DNA of 41,178 nucleotides from assembly GCA_937900485.1 (NCBI GenBank), contig CALCEL010000037.1:1-41178 (forward strand), in the 5' to 3' direction. This stretch comes from an uncultured Prevotellaceae bacterium (GTDB taxonomy: Bacteria > Bacteroidota > Bacteroidia > Bacteroidales > Bacteroidaceae). The translations under genes and the position numbers were made by a program. Of the stretch, positions 25,611 through 33,278 are shown piece by piece; position 1 is the stretch's first letter, and every line of letters starts with the position of its first letter. A model generated the notes under the pieces. The model saw only the letters and a list, made by a program, of their open reading frames with translations, was not told where the DNA came from and ran no database searches.

Positions 25611-26624
25611 ATGGCAAACAAATGGTGTGTCGTCGTGGCTCTGATATCTATTCTCACGACAACAACGACATCTTGCGGAAACAGCGACAATAACACTCCC
25701 AGGAAAGTCACTGCAGCAGTGCTGAGCGCTCCTTACGAGCTGCTGCTCGTGGCCGACAAGAAATGGCTGAGCAGCGGGAATGGCATAGAGTTCAGGAATA
25801 TTGTGGAAAGACCTATAGAGGGATTGCCACAACCGGAGCCGAATTTCCGCGTGACAACGTTATCCCCGAAATACTATGAGGGACAGTATCTGATGTACGG
25901 CAATATCTTCATAGCAGACATCAATGAGAAATACACATCAACCGAGATTGAAGTCAAACATGACGTGCACGCCACTCCACAGGTGGTGGTCACCGTCAAG
26001 GGACCATCCAGCGATGACATCATGATCCACCTCGACAACAGAAAGGACAGTGTGCTCAGCATATTCAACAACAACGAGTTGAAGAGGGAGTGCAGGCAGC
26101 TGAAAAAGAATCACAGCGCCAACGTGTCAAAACAAATGGCTAAGGTATTCGGAATGGACATCTTCGCACCTAAGGACATGGACACGGTATTTCCGCACGA
26201 GGGCTTCATCTGGGCCACTTCAAGCAGCAAGGCGAACCAAAACCTGTGTGTGTACACATATCCCTACAGCGGCGAGGCGGACTTCACACTAGAACGAATA
26301 ATAGAGAAGAGAGACTCCGTGATGAAGATACGTGTACAAGGTGAACGTGATGGTCAGTATATGAAGACTGAGCCTAAATACACGAATGGAAAGATAATAA
26401 GACGAAACAACAAGACGATATTCGAGACGAGGGGATTATGGATCATGGTGAAAGATGCCATGGGAGGACCGTTCGTGTCGTACGCACAGCTTGACACCAT
26501 AAATAATATGATGGTGGTGGCAGAGGGTTTCGTGTTCGCTCCAAACGAGAAGAAACGTCCGTTGATACGTGAACTGGAGGCTACACTTCAGACTCTTAAG
26601 CTGCCGACAAAAAAATCGCACTAA
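25611..26624 (+). CDS. DUF4837 family lipoprotein
   Basis: A 337-residue lipoprotein: MANKWCVVVALISILTTTTTSCGN, with lipobox TTSC near residue 22. The body (VLSAPYELLLVADKKWL at the start, EGFIWATSSSKANQNLCVYTYPYSG in the middle, ETRGLWIMVKDAMGGPFVSYAQLDT near the end) matches the Bacteroidetes-specific DUF4837 family as I know it. Function is unknown; the protein is probably anchored to the inner face of the outer membrane or the surface. It starts 7 bases after GH105, so the two are probably translated from one mRNA. Confidence 0.8.
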   Translation: MANKWCVVVALISILTTTTTSCGNSDNNTPRKVTAAVLSAPYELLLVADKKWLSSGNGIEFRNIVERPIEGLPQPEPNFRVTTLSPKYYEGQYLMYGNIFIADINEKYTSTEIEVKHDVHATPQVVVTVKGPSSDDIMIHLDNRKDSVLSIFNNNELKRECRQLKKNHSANVSKQMAKVFGMDIFAPKDMDTVFPHEGFIWATSSSKANQNLCVYTYPYSGEADFTLERIIEKRDSVMKIRVQGERDGQYMKTEPKYTNGKIIRRNNKTIFETRGLWIMVKDAMGGPFVSYAQLDTINNMMVVAEGFVFAPNEKKRPLIRELEATLQTLKLPTKKSH

Positions 26625-26720
26625 CACATCTTGACATTTAGCTACATGGCTGTGACCATACTATGACAAGGATGACAGACTAATGGCGTTGACCATTGTC
26701 ATCATGTGTTTAACAGATAA

Positions 26721-26759
26721 TGCGCCCCCGGAAGTTGCTGACTAACCTCCGGGGGCGCA
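26721..26759. terminator. Very stable GC hairpin without T-run
   Basis: TGCGCCCCCGGA and TCCGGGGGCGCA form a perfect 12-bp stem with a 15-base loop, 97 bases after the DUF4837 gene. Neither strand has a T-run after it, so it is not a classical intrinsic terminator. It could block exonucleases or the convergent polymerases. It is 14 bases before repeat copy 2. Confidence 0.55.
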
Positions 26760-26772
26760 AAGCGTATTAACT

Positions 26773-27100
26773 ACAGATGGAATAATGGACAATTGAAGGA
26801 TAACCAAATTTTCCCATACCTATTATTTCATAAAAAAGCTAACAGACTGATAATCTTAAAACAAGGCATTTAAAAATCTTAGGTCTTTTTTTTGAAATTC
26901 TTAGGTTAGGTTGTAGTCTATACGCAGGTCTGAGAATTAAAAAATCCTAACCTGAACTTTTCAGCGTCCTAACCTAAGAATTTCAGACGCTGAATAAGAC
27001 ACGGGAAAATGTCAGAAGTCATTTTTTCGTTGCCTCGTATCAATGGAAAAAGAGGAGTTTCGGACAGCAAAAATTTGGGGGTGCGGATAGGAAATCTGGT
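26773..27100 (+). repeat. Dispersed ~0.3-kb intergenic repeat, copy 2
   Basis: Runs from ACAGATGGAATAATGGACAATT to GTGCGGATAGGAAATCTGGT, ends shared with copy 3. Arm A2 (26893-26910, TGAAATTCTTAGGTTAGG) is perfectly complementary over 18 bases to B2 (26968-26985) and also pairs through AGGTTAGG with B1 (26945-26963). A second hairpin TTTTTTCGTTG / CAATGGAAAAA follows (about 27023-27053). It lies behind the plus-strand DUF4837 gene and points the same way. Confidence 0.9.
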
Positions 27101-27128
27101 AACCTTACTGACTAAGAGAAATAGGGGA

Positions 27129-27169
27129 CAAAAACGCCCGCCAAGTGATACCAAATCACCAGCACGGGC
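27129..27169 (-). terminator. Terminator of the GH29 gene
   Basis: On the minus strand GCCCG...GTGAT-TTGGT-ATCAC...CGGGC (27169-27136) forms a two-part stem followed by G and TTTTTG. It is about 140 bases past the stop codon at 27312. Confidence 0.75.
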
Positions 27170-27311
27170 TTAAATTAAATAACCAACTAATGACTATAGG
27201 TTAAATGAAGCCGCCCACCAAAAAGAACTTAGCCACAAAAACCTTTAAGTCCACTTTTCATTAATAAAAATTATTCAGGCATGTAAGTTTGAACTAATAC
27301 TATTGAGATTT

Positions 27312-28898
27312 TCATTTGATAGTTATCGCAAACACAGGAGCTATCTCATTCGGATGTGTTGATGGAACATTGACTGTCAGTCCCTCGTCATTATGCTTGA
27401 ATGACACATCACCATATCCGAGCAGTCTCACACTTGTCACTTTTCCCTTGCAATAATTAGCGGACTTTGAGAAGCTCCTCATCATGAAATCACCTGTCTC
27501 AGGCCATGCCATGACAGTCGCATATATGGTATTATTCTTTTTCACGTAACGTACGTCTCTCGAAGAATATCTCTGTCCCTCGTTGAATCCTTGAGCATTC
27601 ATAGGATTGACAGCGTCAGCCAATGGGCCCTCGCCAAATGTCTCCCATGTACGGGTGCCATAGATGGATTCACCATTTATGTCCATCCACGCCTTGATGT
27701 CGGACAGCACCTTCATCTCCTTGTCGTCTAAGGTGCCATCACTCTTGATAGGCACGGAAAGCAATAAGTTTCCATTCTTTGAGACGATGTCCACGAGCAT
27801 ACGGATCACCGTGGCACCGCTCTTGTAATAGTTATTCTTATAGACTGACTGCTCATAATGCCATGAGCCGATACATGTACACGTCTGCCAATAGTCTTTC
27901 TGCATGCGGTCTGGAATACCTCTCTCAACATCCCACATCATGTATTTCTTCTGATCTGGCGTCAACTGTTTTCCCATGACAACCACCTGAGGGTTCTTCA
28001 CTTTTCTGCTGACGTTCTTATTATAATAATGTGTAAGGATATTCTTACCTATCTCATCATCACATCCGTAGAAAGGCATAGCTGTGTCGTCGAAATACAA
28101 CATAGCAGGTGAGTAGTCGTTCACCAACTCCAAGACTCTGTTCTGGAACTTACGTTTGTACTGTTCAGAGGGAAGGCTGGCTCCGTTTCCCCAGTCCCAC
28201 TGACTGTGTATCGTTCCTGAGTTCTCCCAGTTTTTGCTATGCTCATGGTTCTGCGCATAAAGCTCTTGTGGGTCATAGCCTTCCCACCATTTTCCTTTAC
28301 CATCATCCTTAGTCAGGTTACCGTCATATCGCTGTGACGGCTCCATCCAGGTCCACGCGTGTGAAGCATGTATGCTGACACCCATCGGCAGTCCGGCCTT
28401 CTTGCACGCATCACTCCACCCCTTCACGATATCTTTCTTGGGACCCATGTTGACAGAGTTCCACTCCTGATAAGGAGAGTCCCACAGGTCGAAGTTATCA
28501 TGATGGTTACCTAAAGCCATGAAGTATCTGGCACCGACACTCTTATACAGATTGACTAACTCTTCCGGATCCCAGTTTTGCGCCTTCCAGTCATTACACA
28601 ACTCCTTCATGCCGAACTCAGCAGGATTGCCGTAATGACTGACATGCCAATTGTACTGTCCACTGCCTTCGTAGTACATGAAACGGGCGTACCAGTCACC
28701 ATCCTCCGCATGACACTGAGGACCCCAATGCGCCCATATACCGAATTTTGCGTCTTTAAACCACTCTGGGCATGTCCACTCGGAGAGTGACTCCCAATCT
28801 GCTTTGAAAGGTCCTTTTTTGATTTTAACGTCTGTCGCCTGAGCACTCGTCACAAACTGTGCGGCAACGATTAAAGAAAGTAAGAGGTTATTGTTCAT
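27312..28898 (-). CDS. Secreted alpha-L-fucosidase-type GH29 enzyme
   Basis: A 528-residue protein starting at ATG 28898 (MNNNLLLSLIVAAQFVTSAQA, signal peptide). The barrel shows GH29 hallmarks: WFKDAKFGIWAHWGPQC, YGMKELC-like NPAEFGMKELCNDWKAQNWDPEELVNLYKSVGARYFMALGNHHDNFDLW, then NDYSPAMLYFDDTAMPFYG, where the first aspartate is the likely nucleophile, and a KNGNLLLSVPIKSDGTLDD stretch typical of the family. It ends in a small beta domain. It would release L-fucose or a related sugar from glycans; RG-I and xyloglucan both carry fucose. It follows the AraC-type regulator on the same strand after 226 bases. Confidence 0.9.
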   Translation of the reverse strand: MNNNLLLSLIVAAQFVTSAQATDVKIKKGPFKADWESLSEWTCPEWFKDAKFGIWAHWGPQCHAEDGDWYARFMYYEGSGQYNWHVSHYGNPAEFGMKELCNDWKAQNWDPEELVNLYKSVGARYFMALGNHHDNFDLWDSPYQEWNSVNMGPKKDIVKGWSDACKKAGLPMGVSIHASHAWTWMEPSQRYDGNLTKDDGKGKWWEGYDPQELYAQNHEHSKNWENSGTIHSQWDWGNGASLPSEQYKRKFQNRVLELVNDYSPAMLYFDDTAMPFYGCDDEIGKNILTHYYNKNVSRKVKNPQVVVMGKQLTPDQKKYMMWDVERGIPDRMQKDYWQTCTCIGSWHYEQSVYKNNYYKSGATVIRMLVDIVSKNGNLLLSVPIKSDGTLDDKEMKVLSDIKAWMDINGESIYGTRTWETFGEGPLADAVNPMNAQGFNEGQRYSSRDVRYVKKNNTIYATVMAWPETGDFMMRSFSKSANYCKGKVTSVRLLGYGDVSFKHNDEGLTVNVPSTHPNEIAPVFAITIK

Positions 28899-29124
28899 AA
28901 AAAAACGGCTTGTCAGGAACTGACAGCACAGCAATGAGTAAATGAATGGAAAAAAAATCACAATACCATCCCATCACCGACGCCATCACATGACGAAAAC
29001 ACATAAAAAATTAAACTAATAAAAAGATTTCCTTTAACCATTATTGAAATAACGGTTTGCAAAGAAACATAAAATATGATAAACCGATATGTTTTAAATG
29101 ATATAAGATTTTGGATTTTTGACA
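28899..29124 (-). promoter_or_regulatory. Upstream region of the GH29 gene with imperfect palindrome
   Basis: AT-rich gap between the AraC-type gene and the fucosidase. AACCATTATT-GA-AATAACGGTT (29036-29057) is a 10-bp inverted repeat with one mismatch and could be an operator or a small hairpin. On the minus strand TTTCTTTG next to it resembles a -7 element imperfectly. No confident promoter. Confidence 0.35.
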
Positions 29125-30006
29125 TCACCTGTCAGAACGTGTCCGATCATTGCGATACCGGGTCGGTGACACACCGACAATCTTCTTGAACTGTGAAGAG
29201 AAATAAGAAGGAGAGCCAAAGGAAAGCCTGAATGTTATCTCCTTCAGAGAAAGGTTGGTGTTCACCAGGAGACGCTCTGCCTGAGTGATTTTCTGAGTCT
29301 GAAGGTATTTGATCGGCGAACAGCCCTTCTGTCTCTTAAACTCACGTCGGAACAATGAATAACCCATGCCCACGTTTCTCGCCAAGTCAGCAATGGAGTC
29401 GACACTCTCCTCGTTAGACATAATCATGCAGGCCTGGTTGATGTTATCCACATAGTTACATCTCTCGACGAACTGACAGTCGTTGACACTGCCGAGAAGA
29501 GCTACGATGTAGTTGGTCAGGCCGTTGATGATATTCTGGTACATGCTCTGCTCTGCCTCCGCTATCTGCAGCGCCTTCTGGAACAAAGACAGGATCTCTC
29601 CGTTGATGCCCACGTTAAATACTGGGTTGTCAATCTTAAGATTACTGTTCTCAAGCCATCTCGACATATTCTTATTGTTAATGCCAATCCAGTAATGACT
29701 CCAACCGAAATCTTCATTTGGACGATAGGTGTGCCACTCTCCCGGGAACAAGACAAAAACCATACCCGTCTTTATATTAAACTCACCACCATGCTCCGTC
29801 TCTAGCATACCTTCCCCGTTAGTGACGTAGACCAGCTGATACTCATTCAAAACACGTCCCTTGTCAGGTTCAAAGTAATATCCAGTCTTATGTTTCCTGC
29901 TTGGGTATGGAGTATGTGCGGATATTTCCTCATATCCCACACACGTAATCATTTGAGAGTCCCCTTCTTTATGAAAATCAACGAAGTATTTTATAATATC
30001 ATCCAT
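29125..30006 (-). CDS. AraC family transcriptional regulator
   Basis: A 293-residue protein starting at ATG 30006 (MDDIIKYFVDFHKEGDSQM). The N-terminal half is a cupin-like ligand domain (YQLVYVTNGEGMLETEHGGEFNIKTGMVFVLFPGEWHTYRPN). The last ~100 residues hold two helix-turn-helix motifs: SIADLARNVGMGYSLFRREFKRQKGCSPIKYLQ and SLKEITFRLSFGSPSYFSSQFKKIVGVSPTRYR. It most likely senses a sugar and controls the adjacent GH29 gene downstream; a direct repeat at 30083-30117 in front of it may be its own operator. No SusC/D genes or sensor kinase are near. Confidence 0.93.
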   Translation of the reverse strand: MDDIIKYFVDFHKEGDSQMITCVGYEEISAHTPYPSRKHKTGYYFEPDKGRVLNEYQLVYVTNGEGMLETEHGGEFNIKTGMVFVLFPGEWHTYRPNEDFGWSHYWIGINNKNMSRWLENSNLKIDNPVFNVGINGEILSLFQKALQIAEAEQSMYQNIINGLTNYIVALLGSVNDCQFVERCNYVDNINQACMIMSNEESVDSIADLARNVGMGYSLFRREFKRQKGCSPIKYLQTQKITQAERLLVNTNLSLKEITFRLSFGSPSYFSSQFKKIVGVSPTRYRNDRTRSDR

Positions 30007-30082
30007 GGCGAGAAAGCGTATCGTTTTATTAGGTATTGCAAAGTAATAAAAAATATAAGAAAACAGCAATAATTATCAGAAT

Positions 30083-30117
30083 AAAAGATACACATACTCA
30101 TAAAAAAAGATACATAT
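30083..30117. promoter_or_regulatory. Direct repeat, candidate AraC-type operator
   Basis: AAAAGATACACAT (30083-30095) and AAAAGATACATAT (30105-30117) differ at one base and are spaced 22 bases start to start, about two DNA turns. AraC-family proteins commonly bind such spaced direct repeats. It lies in the divergent region between the regulator (minus) and the PHP gene (plus). Confidence 0.4.
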
Positions 30118-30147
30118 TGGATATAATTGAAAACTTGTGACCCAAAA

Positions 30148-30179
30148 TTTGGTTAGAAGGAACAAAAAAACTACATTTG
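30148..30179 (+). promoter_or_regulatory. Promoter of the PHP-domain gene
   Basis: TTTG (30148-30151), a 20-base spacer and TACATTTG (30172-30179): an exact consensus, 28 bases before the ATG at 30208. Confidence 0.7.
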
Positions 30180-30207
30180 TGAAAGAACAAGAAAATGTTT
30201 TACATTA

Positions 30208-30954
30208 ATGTGGCCTTTTACCTCTAGCAAATCACTGATTAAGTCTGATATTTTTGAAAATATGGTTGACTGTCACTGCCACATACTTCCCGAAGCGGAT
30301 AGTGGCGTGCAAAGTGCTGACGAGTTTAAGAAGATCATAAAGGAATACAAACGCCTTGGCATTAAAGAGGTTTGGATTACCCCAGACATTTCCGACAGCA
30401 GCCCTAACACACCAGAATATCTCAACGACTTATTCCAAAGAGTCATCGAAGCGACTCATAAAGATAAAAAGACTGGTGACATACAAATAGATATTCACTT
30501 GTCAAGTGTTAACATAATTGACGACTCGTTTATTAACAGACTCGAGTCGGGGCTTTTCATACCATTCGGAAAAGACAAAAACAAAATTCTTATTTCCACT
30601 AATTACACAGAAAGACCTCGCAGACTATCTGAGTCAATAAAAGAAATACTGAAAGCGGGATACGAGCCTGTCATGGTGAGCCCGGAAAGATATTTCTATA
30701 TGCAAAGCAAAGACTATATCAAAGCTCACGAAGAGCTTGGGCTGAAACTCATGCTGAGCTTGCCGTCACTCGTCGGACTGTATGGACCAGAAGCGAAAAG
30801 AAGGGCTAAGATAATTCTCGAGTCGGACAACTACAGCTATTTCGGTACTGACAACCACGGCATACACAAGTTTTACGCCGCACTCACCGAATACAAAGTA
30901 GACAACAAGCACATTAACAAACTGAAAGAAATAAGAGATTCCATCGTATTGTAG
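30208..30954 (+). CDS. CpsB/Wzb-like PHP phosphatase homologue with degenerate metal site
   Basis: A 248-residue protein of the PHP-type tyrosine phosphatase family (CpsB/YwqE), enzymes that regulate capsule synthesis by dephosphorylating a BY-kinase. Family landmarks are visible: DCHCHILPEADSG, GLKLMLSLPSLVGLYGPEAKRRA and GTDNHG. Against the family pattern several metal ligands are replaced: TPH becomes TPDIS, the glutamate of LIEF becomes serine (ILISTN), AHxERY becomes VSPERY, and the second glutamate region reads IHLSSVN. The first HxH and last DxH pairs remain. It may therefore be a pseudophosphatase. No BY-kinase or polysaccharide genes are adjacent. The own promoter indicates it is expressed. 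Confidence 0.75.
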   Translation: MWPFTSSKSLIKSDIFENMVDCHCHILPEADSGVQSADEFKKIIKEYKRLGIKEVWITPDISDSSPNTPEYLNDLFQRVIEATHKDKKTGDIQIDIHLSSVNIIDDSFINRLESGLFIPFGKDKNKILISTNYTERPRRLSESIKEILKAGYEPVMVSPERYFYMQSKDYIKAHEELGLKLMLSLPSLVGLYGPEAKRRAKIILESDNYSYFGTDNHGIHKFYAALTEYKVDNKHINKLKEIRDSIVL

Positions 30955-31018
30955 CGGCATTCAAATTCCATTATTGCACATTTTTTAAAATCATGGGCAG
31001 TATCTCATTTAAAAACAC

Positions 31019-31026
31019 TAAATTTG
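31019..31026 (+). promoter_or_regulatory. -7 element of the fabI promoter
   Basis: TAAATTTG matches TANNTTTG 35 bases before the fabI ATG; the -33 position lacks a clear TTTG. Confidence 0.45.
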
Positions 31027-31061
31027 CAGCCTAAACATATAGAACAAACAATATTTTTGTT

Positions 31062-31922
31062 ATGGCTTATAATTTATTAAAAGGTAAAAGAGGAATCATT
31101 TTCGGTGCGTTGAACGACCAGTCAATCGCATGGAAAGTTGCGGAAAGAGCAGTCGAGGAAGGTGCACAGATCGTACTTACCAACACAGCAGTGGCATGCC
31201 GCATGGGAACAATAAAAGATCTTGCGGAGAAAACTAACGCCACAGTTATCGCTGCCGACGCAACAAACCTCGAGGATCTGGAGATGCTTTTCAAAGAGTC
31301 ACAGAATGCGCTCGGAGGAAAGATTGACTTCGTACTTCACTCATGTGCCATGAGCGCTAACATGAGAAAGAAGCGTACATACGATGACTTGGACTACTCT
31401 CTCTTGGACAAGACACTTGACATCTCTGCCATATCATTCCACAAGATGCTTCAGGTTGCAAAGAAACTTGACGCTTTAAGTGAGGGTGCCAGCGTTTTGG
31501 CGTTGTCTTACATCGCAAGCCACCGCACATTCTTCGGATACAACGACATGGCTGACGCTAAGTCTCTCCTCGAGTCTATCGCACGCAGTTTCGGTTACAT
31601 ATACGGACGTGAGAAGCATGTCAGAATCAATACTATCTCACAGTCTCCGACTATGACTACTGCCGGTACGGCCATCAAGGGATTCGACGGACTCTTCGAC
31701 TTCGCAGACCGTATGTCTCCACTCGGCAACGCAAGTGCTGATGAGTGTGCGGACTATTGTGTTGTCATGTTCTCAGACCTTACTAAGAAAGTGACTATGC
31801 AAAACTTGTTCCACGACGGAGGATTCTCTAACATGGGTATGTCACTCAGAGGTATGACTCAGTACAACAAGAGCTTCATTGACGAGAACCGCGACGAGAA
31901 CGGAAACATTATCTACGGATAA
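31062..31922 (+). CDS. fabI: Enoyl-ACP reductase (NADH), FabI
   Basis: A 286-residue short-chain dehydrogenase-type protein that performs the last reduction of fatty-acid elongation. The FabI cofactor motif is GKRGIIFGALNDQSIAWKVAE; the catalytic Tyr-x6-Lys appears as YNDMADAK in SYIASHRTFFGYNDMADAKSLLE. RINTISQSPTMTTAGTAIKGFD is the substrate-loop region. It is slightly longer than Escherichia coli FabI (about 260) because of a C-terminal tail (GMTQYNKSFIDENRDENGNIIYG). It is the target class of triclosan and related inhibitors. It stands as a single gene with its own promoter and terminator. Confidence 0.95.
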   Translation: MAYNLLKGKRGIIFGALNDQSIAWKVAERAVEEGAQIVLTNTAVACRMGTIKDLAEKTNATVIAADATNLEDLEMLFKESQNALGGKIDFVLHSCAMSANMRKKRTYDDLDYSLLDKTLDISAISFHKMLQVAKKLDALSEGASVLALSYIASHRTFFGYNDMADAKSLLESIARSFGYIYGREKHVRINTISQSPTMTTAGTAIKGFDGLFDFADRMSPLGNASADECADYCVVMFSDLTKKVTMQNLFHDGGFSNMGMSLRGMTQYNKSFIDENRDENGNIIYG

Positions 31923-31951
31923 TCAGTCTCACAAGACAATAAGTAAATAAT

Positions 31952-31984
31952 ATCCCCGACAGACTGTCTGCCGGGGATTATTGT
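31952..31984 (+). terminator. Hairpin terminator after fabI
   Basis: ATCCCCG and CGGGGAT (31952-31958 / 31972-31978) enclose ACAGAC-TGTCTG, giving a long stem; the following TATTGT is only a weak T-run. It lies 30 bases after the fabI stop. Confidence 0.65.
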
Positions 31985-31986
31985 AC

Positions 31987-32014
31987 AAAAAAAGGCGACC
32001 CGAACGGACCGCCT
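31987..32014 (-). terminator. Terminator of efp
   Basis: On the minus strand AGGCG / CGCCT with an inner CCG/CGG pairing (32014-31993) is followed by seven T residues (31993-31987), 22 bases after the efp stop. Confidence 0.85.
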
Positions 32015-32035
32015 ATCTTTTGTCTACAACACTCA

Positions 32036-32605
32036 TTATTTACGGCTTACGTAAGAAGCGTCACGTGTATCAACCTCAATCATGTCACCTTCGTTGATGA
32101 ACAAAGGAACACGAATCTCAACACCAGTCTCGAGTGTAGCCGGCTTAGTAGCGTTAGTAGCTGTATCACCCTTAAGACCCGGCTCTGTGTAAGTAACCTT
32201 AAGAACAATCTTCACAGGAGCCTCAGCTGTCAGGATAGCACCAGTCTGGTCATCGATAGACGCCATAACCATAGTCTCACCCTCCTTGAGGAAATCACCG
32301 CCAGTGATAAGATCCTTAGCGATATTAACCTGCTCGAAAGTCTCAGTATTCATGAACACCATATCATCACCCTCCTTGTAAAGGTACTGGAACTGCTGAT
32401 GAGACACAGTCACATCATCGAGCTTCGCAGACACGATCCATGTACGTTCGAGCACACGTCCGTCCTCAACATTACGAAGCTTTGTAATCATCACAGTATT
32501 ACCCTTACCTGGTTTCTTGTGCAAAAAGTCGATTACAACCCAAATTTTTCCGTCATCGAGACGAAGGCATACGCCTTTCTTAATGTCACCTGCTAAGATT
32601 GCCAT
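32036..32605 (-). CDS. efp: Elongation factor P
   Basis: A 189-residue translation factor that relieves ribosome stalling at polyproline. It has the three-domain EF-P layout: the N-terminal KOW-like domain with MAILAGDIKKGVCLRLDDGKIWVVIDFLHKKPGKGN, whose tip residue is Lys34, and the C-terminal EFP signature VKIVLKVTYTEPGLKGDTATNATKPATLETG. A lysine at the tip, not the arginine of EarP-type factors, means any activating modification would be on lysine. No epmA/epmB genes lie nearby. It is divergent from rpmH. Confidence 0.95.
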   Translation of the reverse strand: MAILAGDIKKGVCLRLDDGKIWVVIDFLHKKPGKGNTVMITKLRNVEDGRVLERTWIVSAKLDDVTVSHQQFQYLYKEGDDMVFMNTETFEQVNIAKDLITGGDFLKEGETMVMASIDDQTGAILTAEAPVKIVLKVTYTEPGLKGDTATNATKPATLETGVEIRVPLFINEGDMIEVDTRDASYVSRK

Positions 32606-32716
32606 ATAAGTATTTTTTTAAGTCTTTGAGTTTTCAAGTCCGTGTTTTCACACAAATCACACTCAAAAACTCTAAAATGAATATATTATATTAAACTTCA
32701 ACATTGAAATTCGGTG

Positions 32717-32747
32717 CAAAATTAAGTTTTTTCATCAAATTGGCAAA
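32717..32747 (-). promoter_or_regulatory. Promoter of efp
   Basis: On the minus strand TTTG (32747-32744), a 19-base spacer and TAATTTTG (32724-32717) match the consensus. The leader to the efp ATG is about 110 bases. Confidence 0.7.
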
Positions 32748-32774
32748 AAAAGACACGCAAATTTGAGATAATAT

Positions 32775-32805
32775 TTTGTCCGTTTAATTAAATTATGTAA
32801 TTTTG
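32775..32805 (+). promoter_or_regulatory. Promoter of rpmH
   Basis: TTTG (32775-32778), a 19-base spacer and TAATTTTG (32798-32805) match the consensus, about 100 bases before the rpmH ATG. Nearly the same -7 sequence drives efp in the opposite direction. Confidence 0.7.
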
Positions 32806-32903
32806 CACCCGCTTTTGGTGCGTAAGACACTGTAAATTATACGAGCGACAAATTGAATGAAATAATTCAAATACAGATTAATCACAAAAACAAATAGAAA
32901 GAT

Positions 32904-33059
32904 ATGAAAAGAACATTTCAGCCTCACAACAGAAAGAGAGTCAACAAGCATGGTTTCCGTGAGCGTATGCAGACTGCCAACGGTCGTAGAGTTTTATCAG
33001 CACGACGTCGCAAGGGTCGTAAGTCTCTTACTGTTTCAAGCGAGCACCACGGAAAATAA
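32904..33059 (+). CDS. rpmH: 50S ribosomal protein L34
   Basis: A 51-residue basic protein, MKRTFQPHNRKRVNKHGFRERM then QTANGRRVLSARRRKGRKSLTVSSEHHGK. The KRTFQP start and the GF-RMxTxxGRxVLxxRRxKGRxxL pattern identify L34. The C-terminal tail (SLTVSSEHHGK) is slightly longer than in E. coli. Unlike many bacteria, rpmH here is not next to rnpA/dnaA; it is a single gene with its own promoter and terminator. Confidence 0.97.
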   Translation: MKRTFQPHNRKRVNKHGFRERMQTANGRRVLSARRRKGRKSLTVSSEHHGK

Positions 33060-33085
33060 TTGTGCTATGCTACACGAGAGATAAA

Positions 33086-33117
33086 AGCAGAAGTTAAAAA
33101 TAACTTCTGCTTTTTTT
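33086..33117 (+). terminator. Terminator of rpmH
   Basis: AGCAGAAGTTA-AAAA-TAACTTCTGCT followed by TTTTTT: a perfect 11-bp stem with a 4-base loop, 26 bases after the stop. Confidence 0.93.
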
Positions 33118-33245
33118 GTTTTTTGTAACACCAAGAGGAAAACAACGCTTAGCAATAACGCACAAGCAAATGACTGACTCTTATCCATTATTATATATAG
33201 CCTCAAAAATTATCACAAAGGAACGAGAGACTCAATAATAATACG

Positions 33246-33253
33246 TATATTTG
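33246..33253 (+). promoter_or_regulatory. -7 element before the PASTA-rluD genes
   Basis: TATATTTG matches TANNTTTG, 25 bases before the ATG at 33279. No convincing -33 TTTG is seen. Confidence 0.45.
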
Positions 33254-33278
33254 CCTTTGATTTGCAAACGTAAGATTT

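Larger units (their letters stand above)
26625..27311. other. Intergenic region between convergent genes holding repeat copy 2
   Basis: This 687-base gap contains a very stable hairpin (26721-26759), repeat copy 2 (26773-27100) and the minus-strand terminator of the fucosidase gene (27129-27170). The last 140 bases are AT-rich with no recognisable feature. Short frames inside it are not conserved between repeat copies. Confidence 0.7.
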
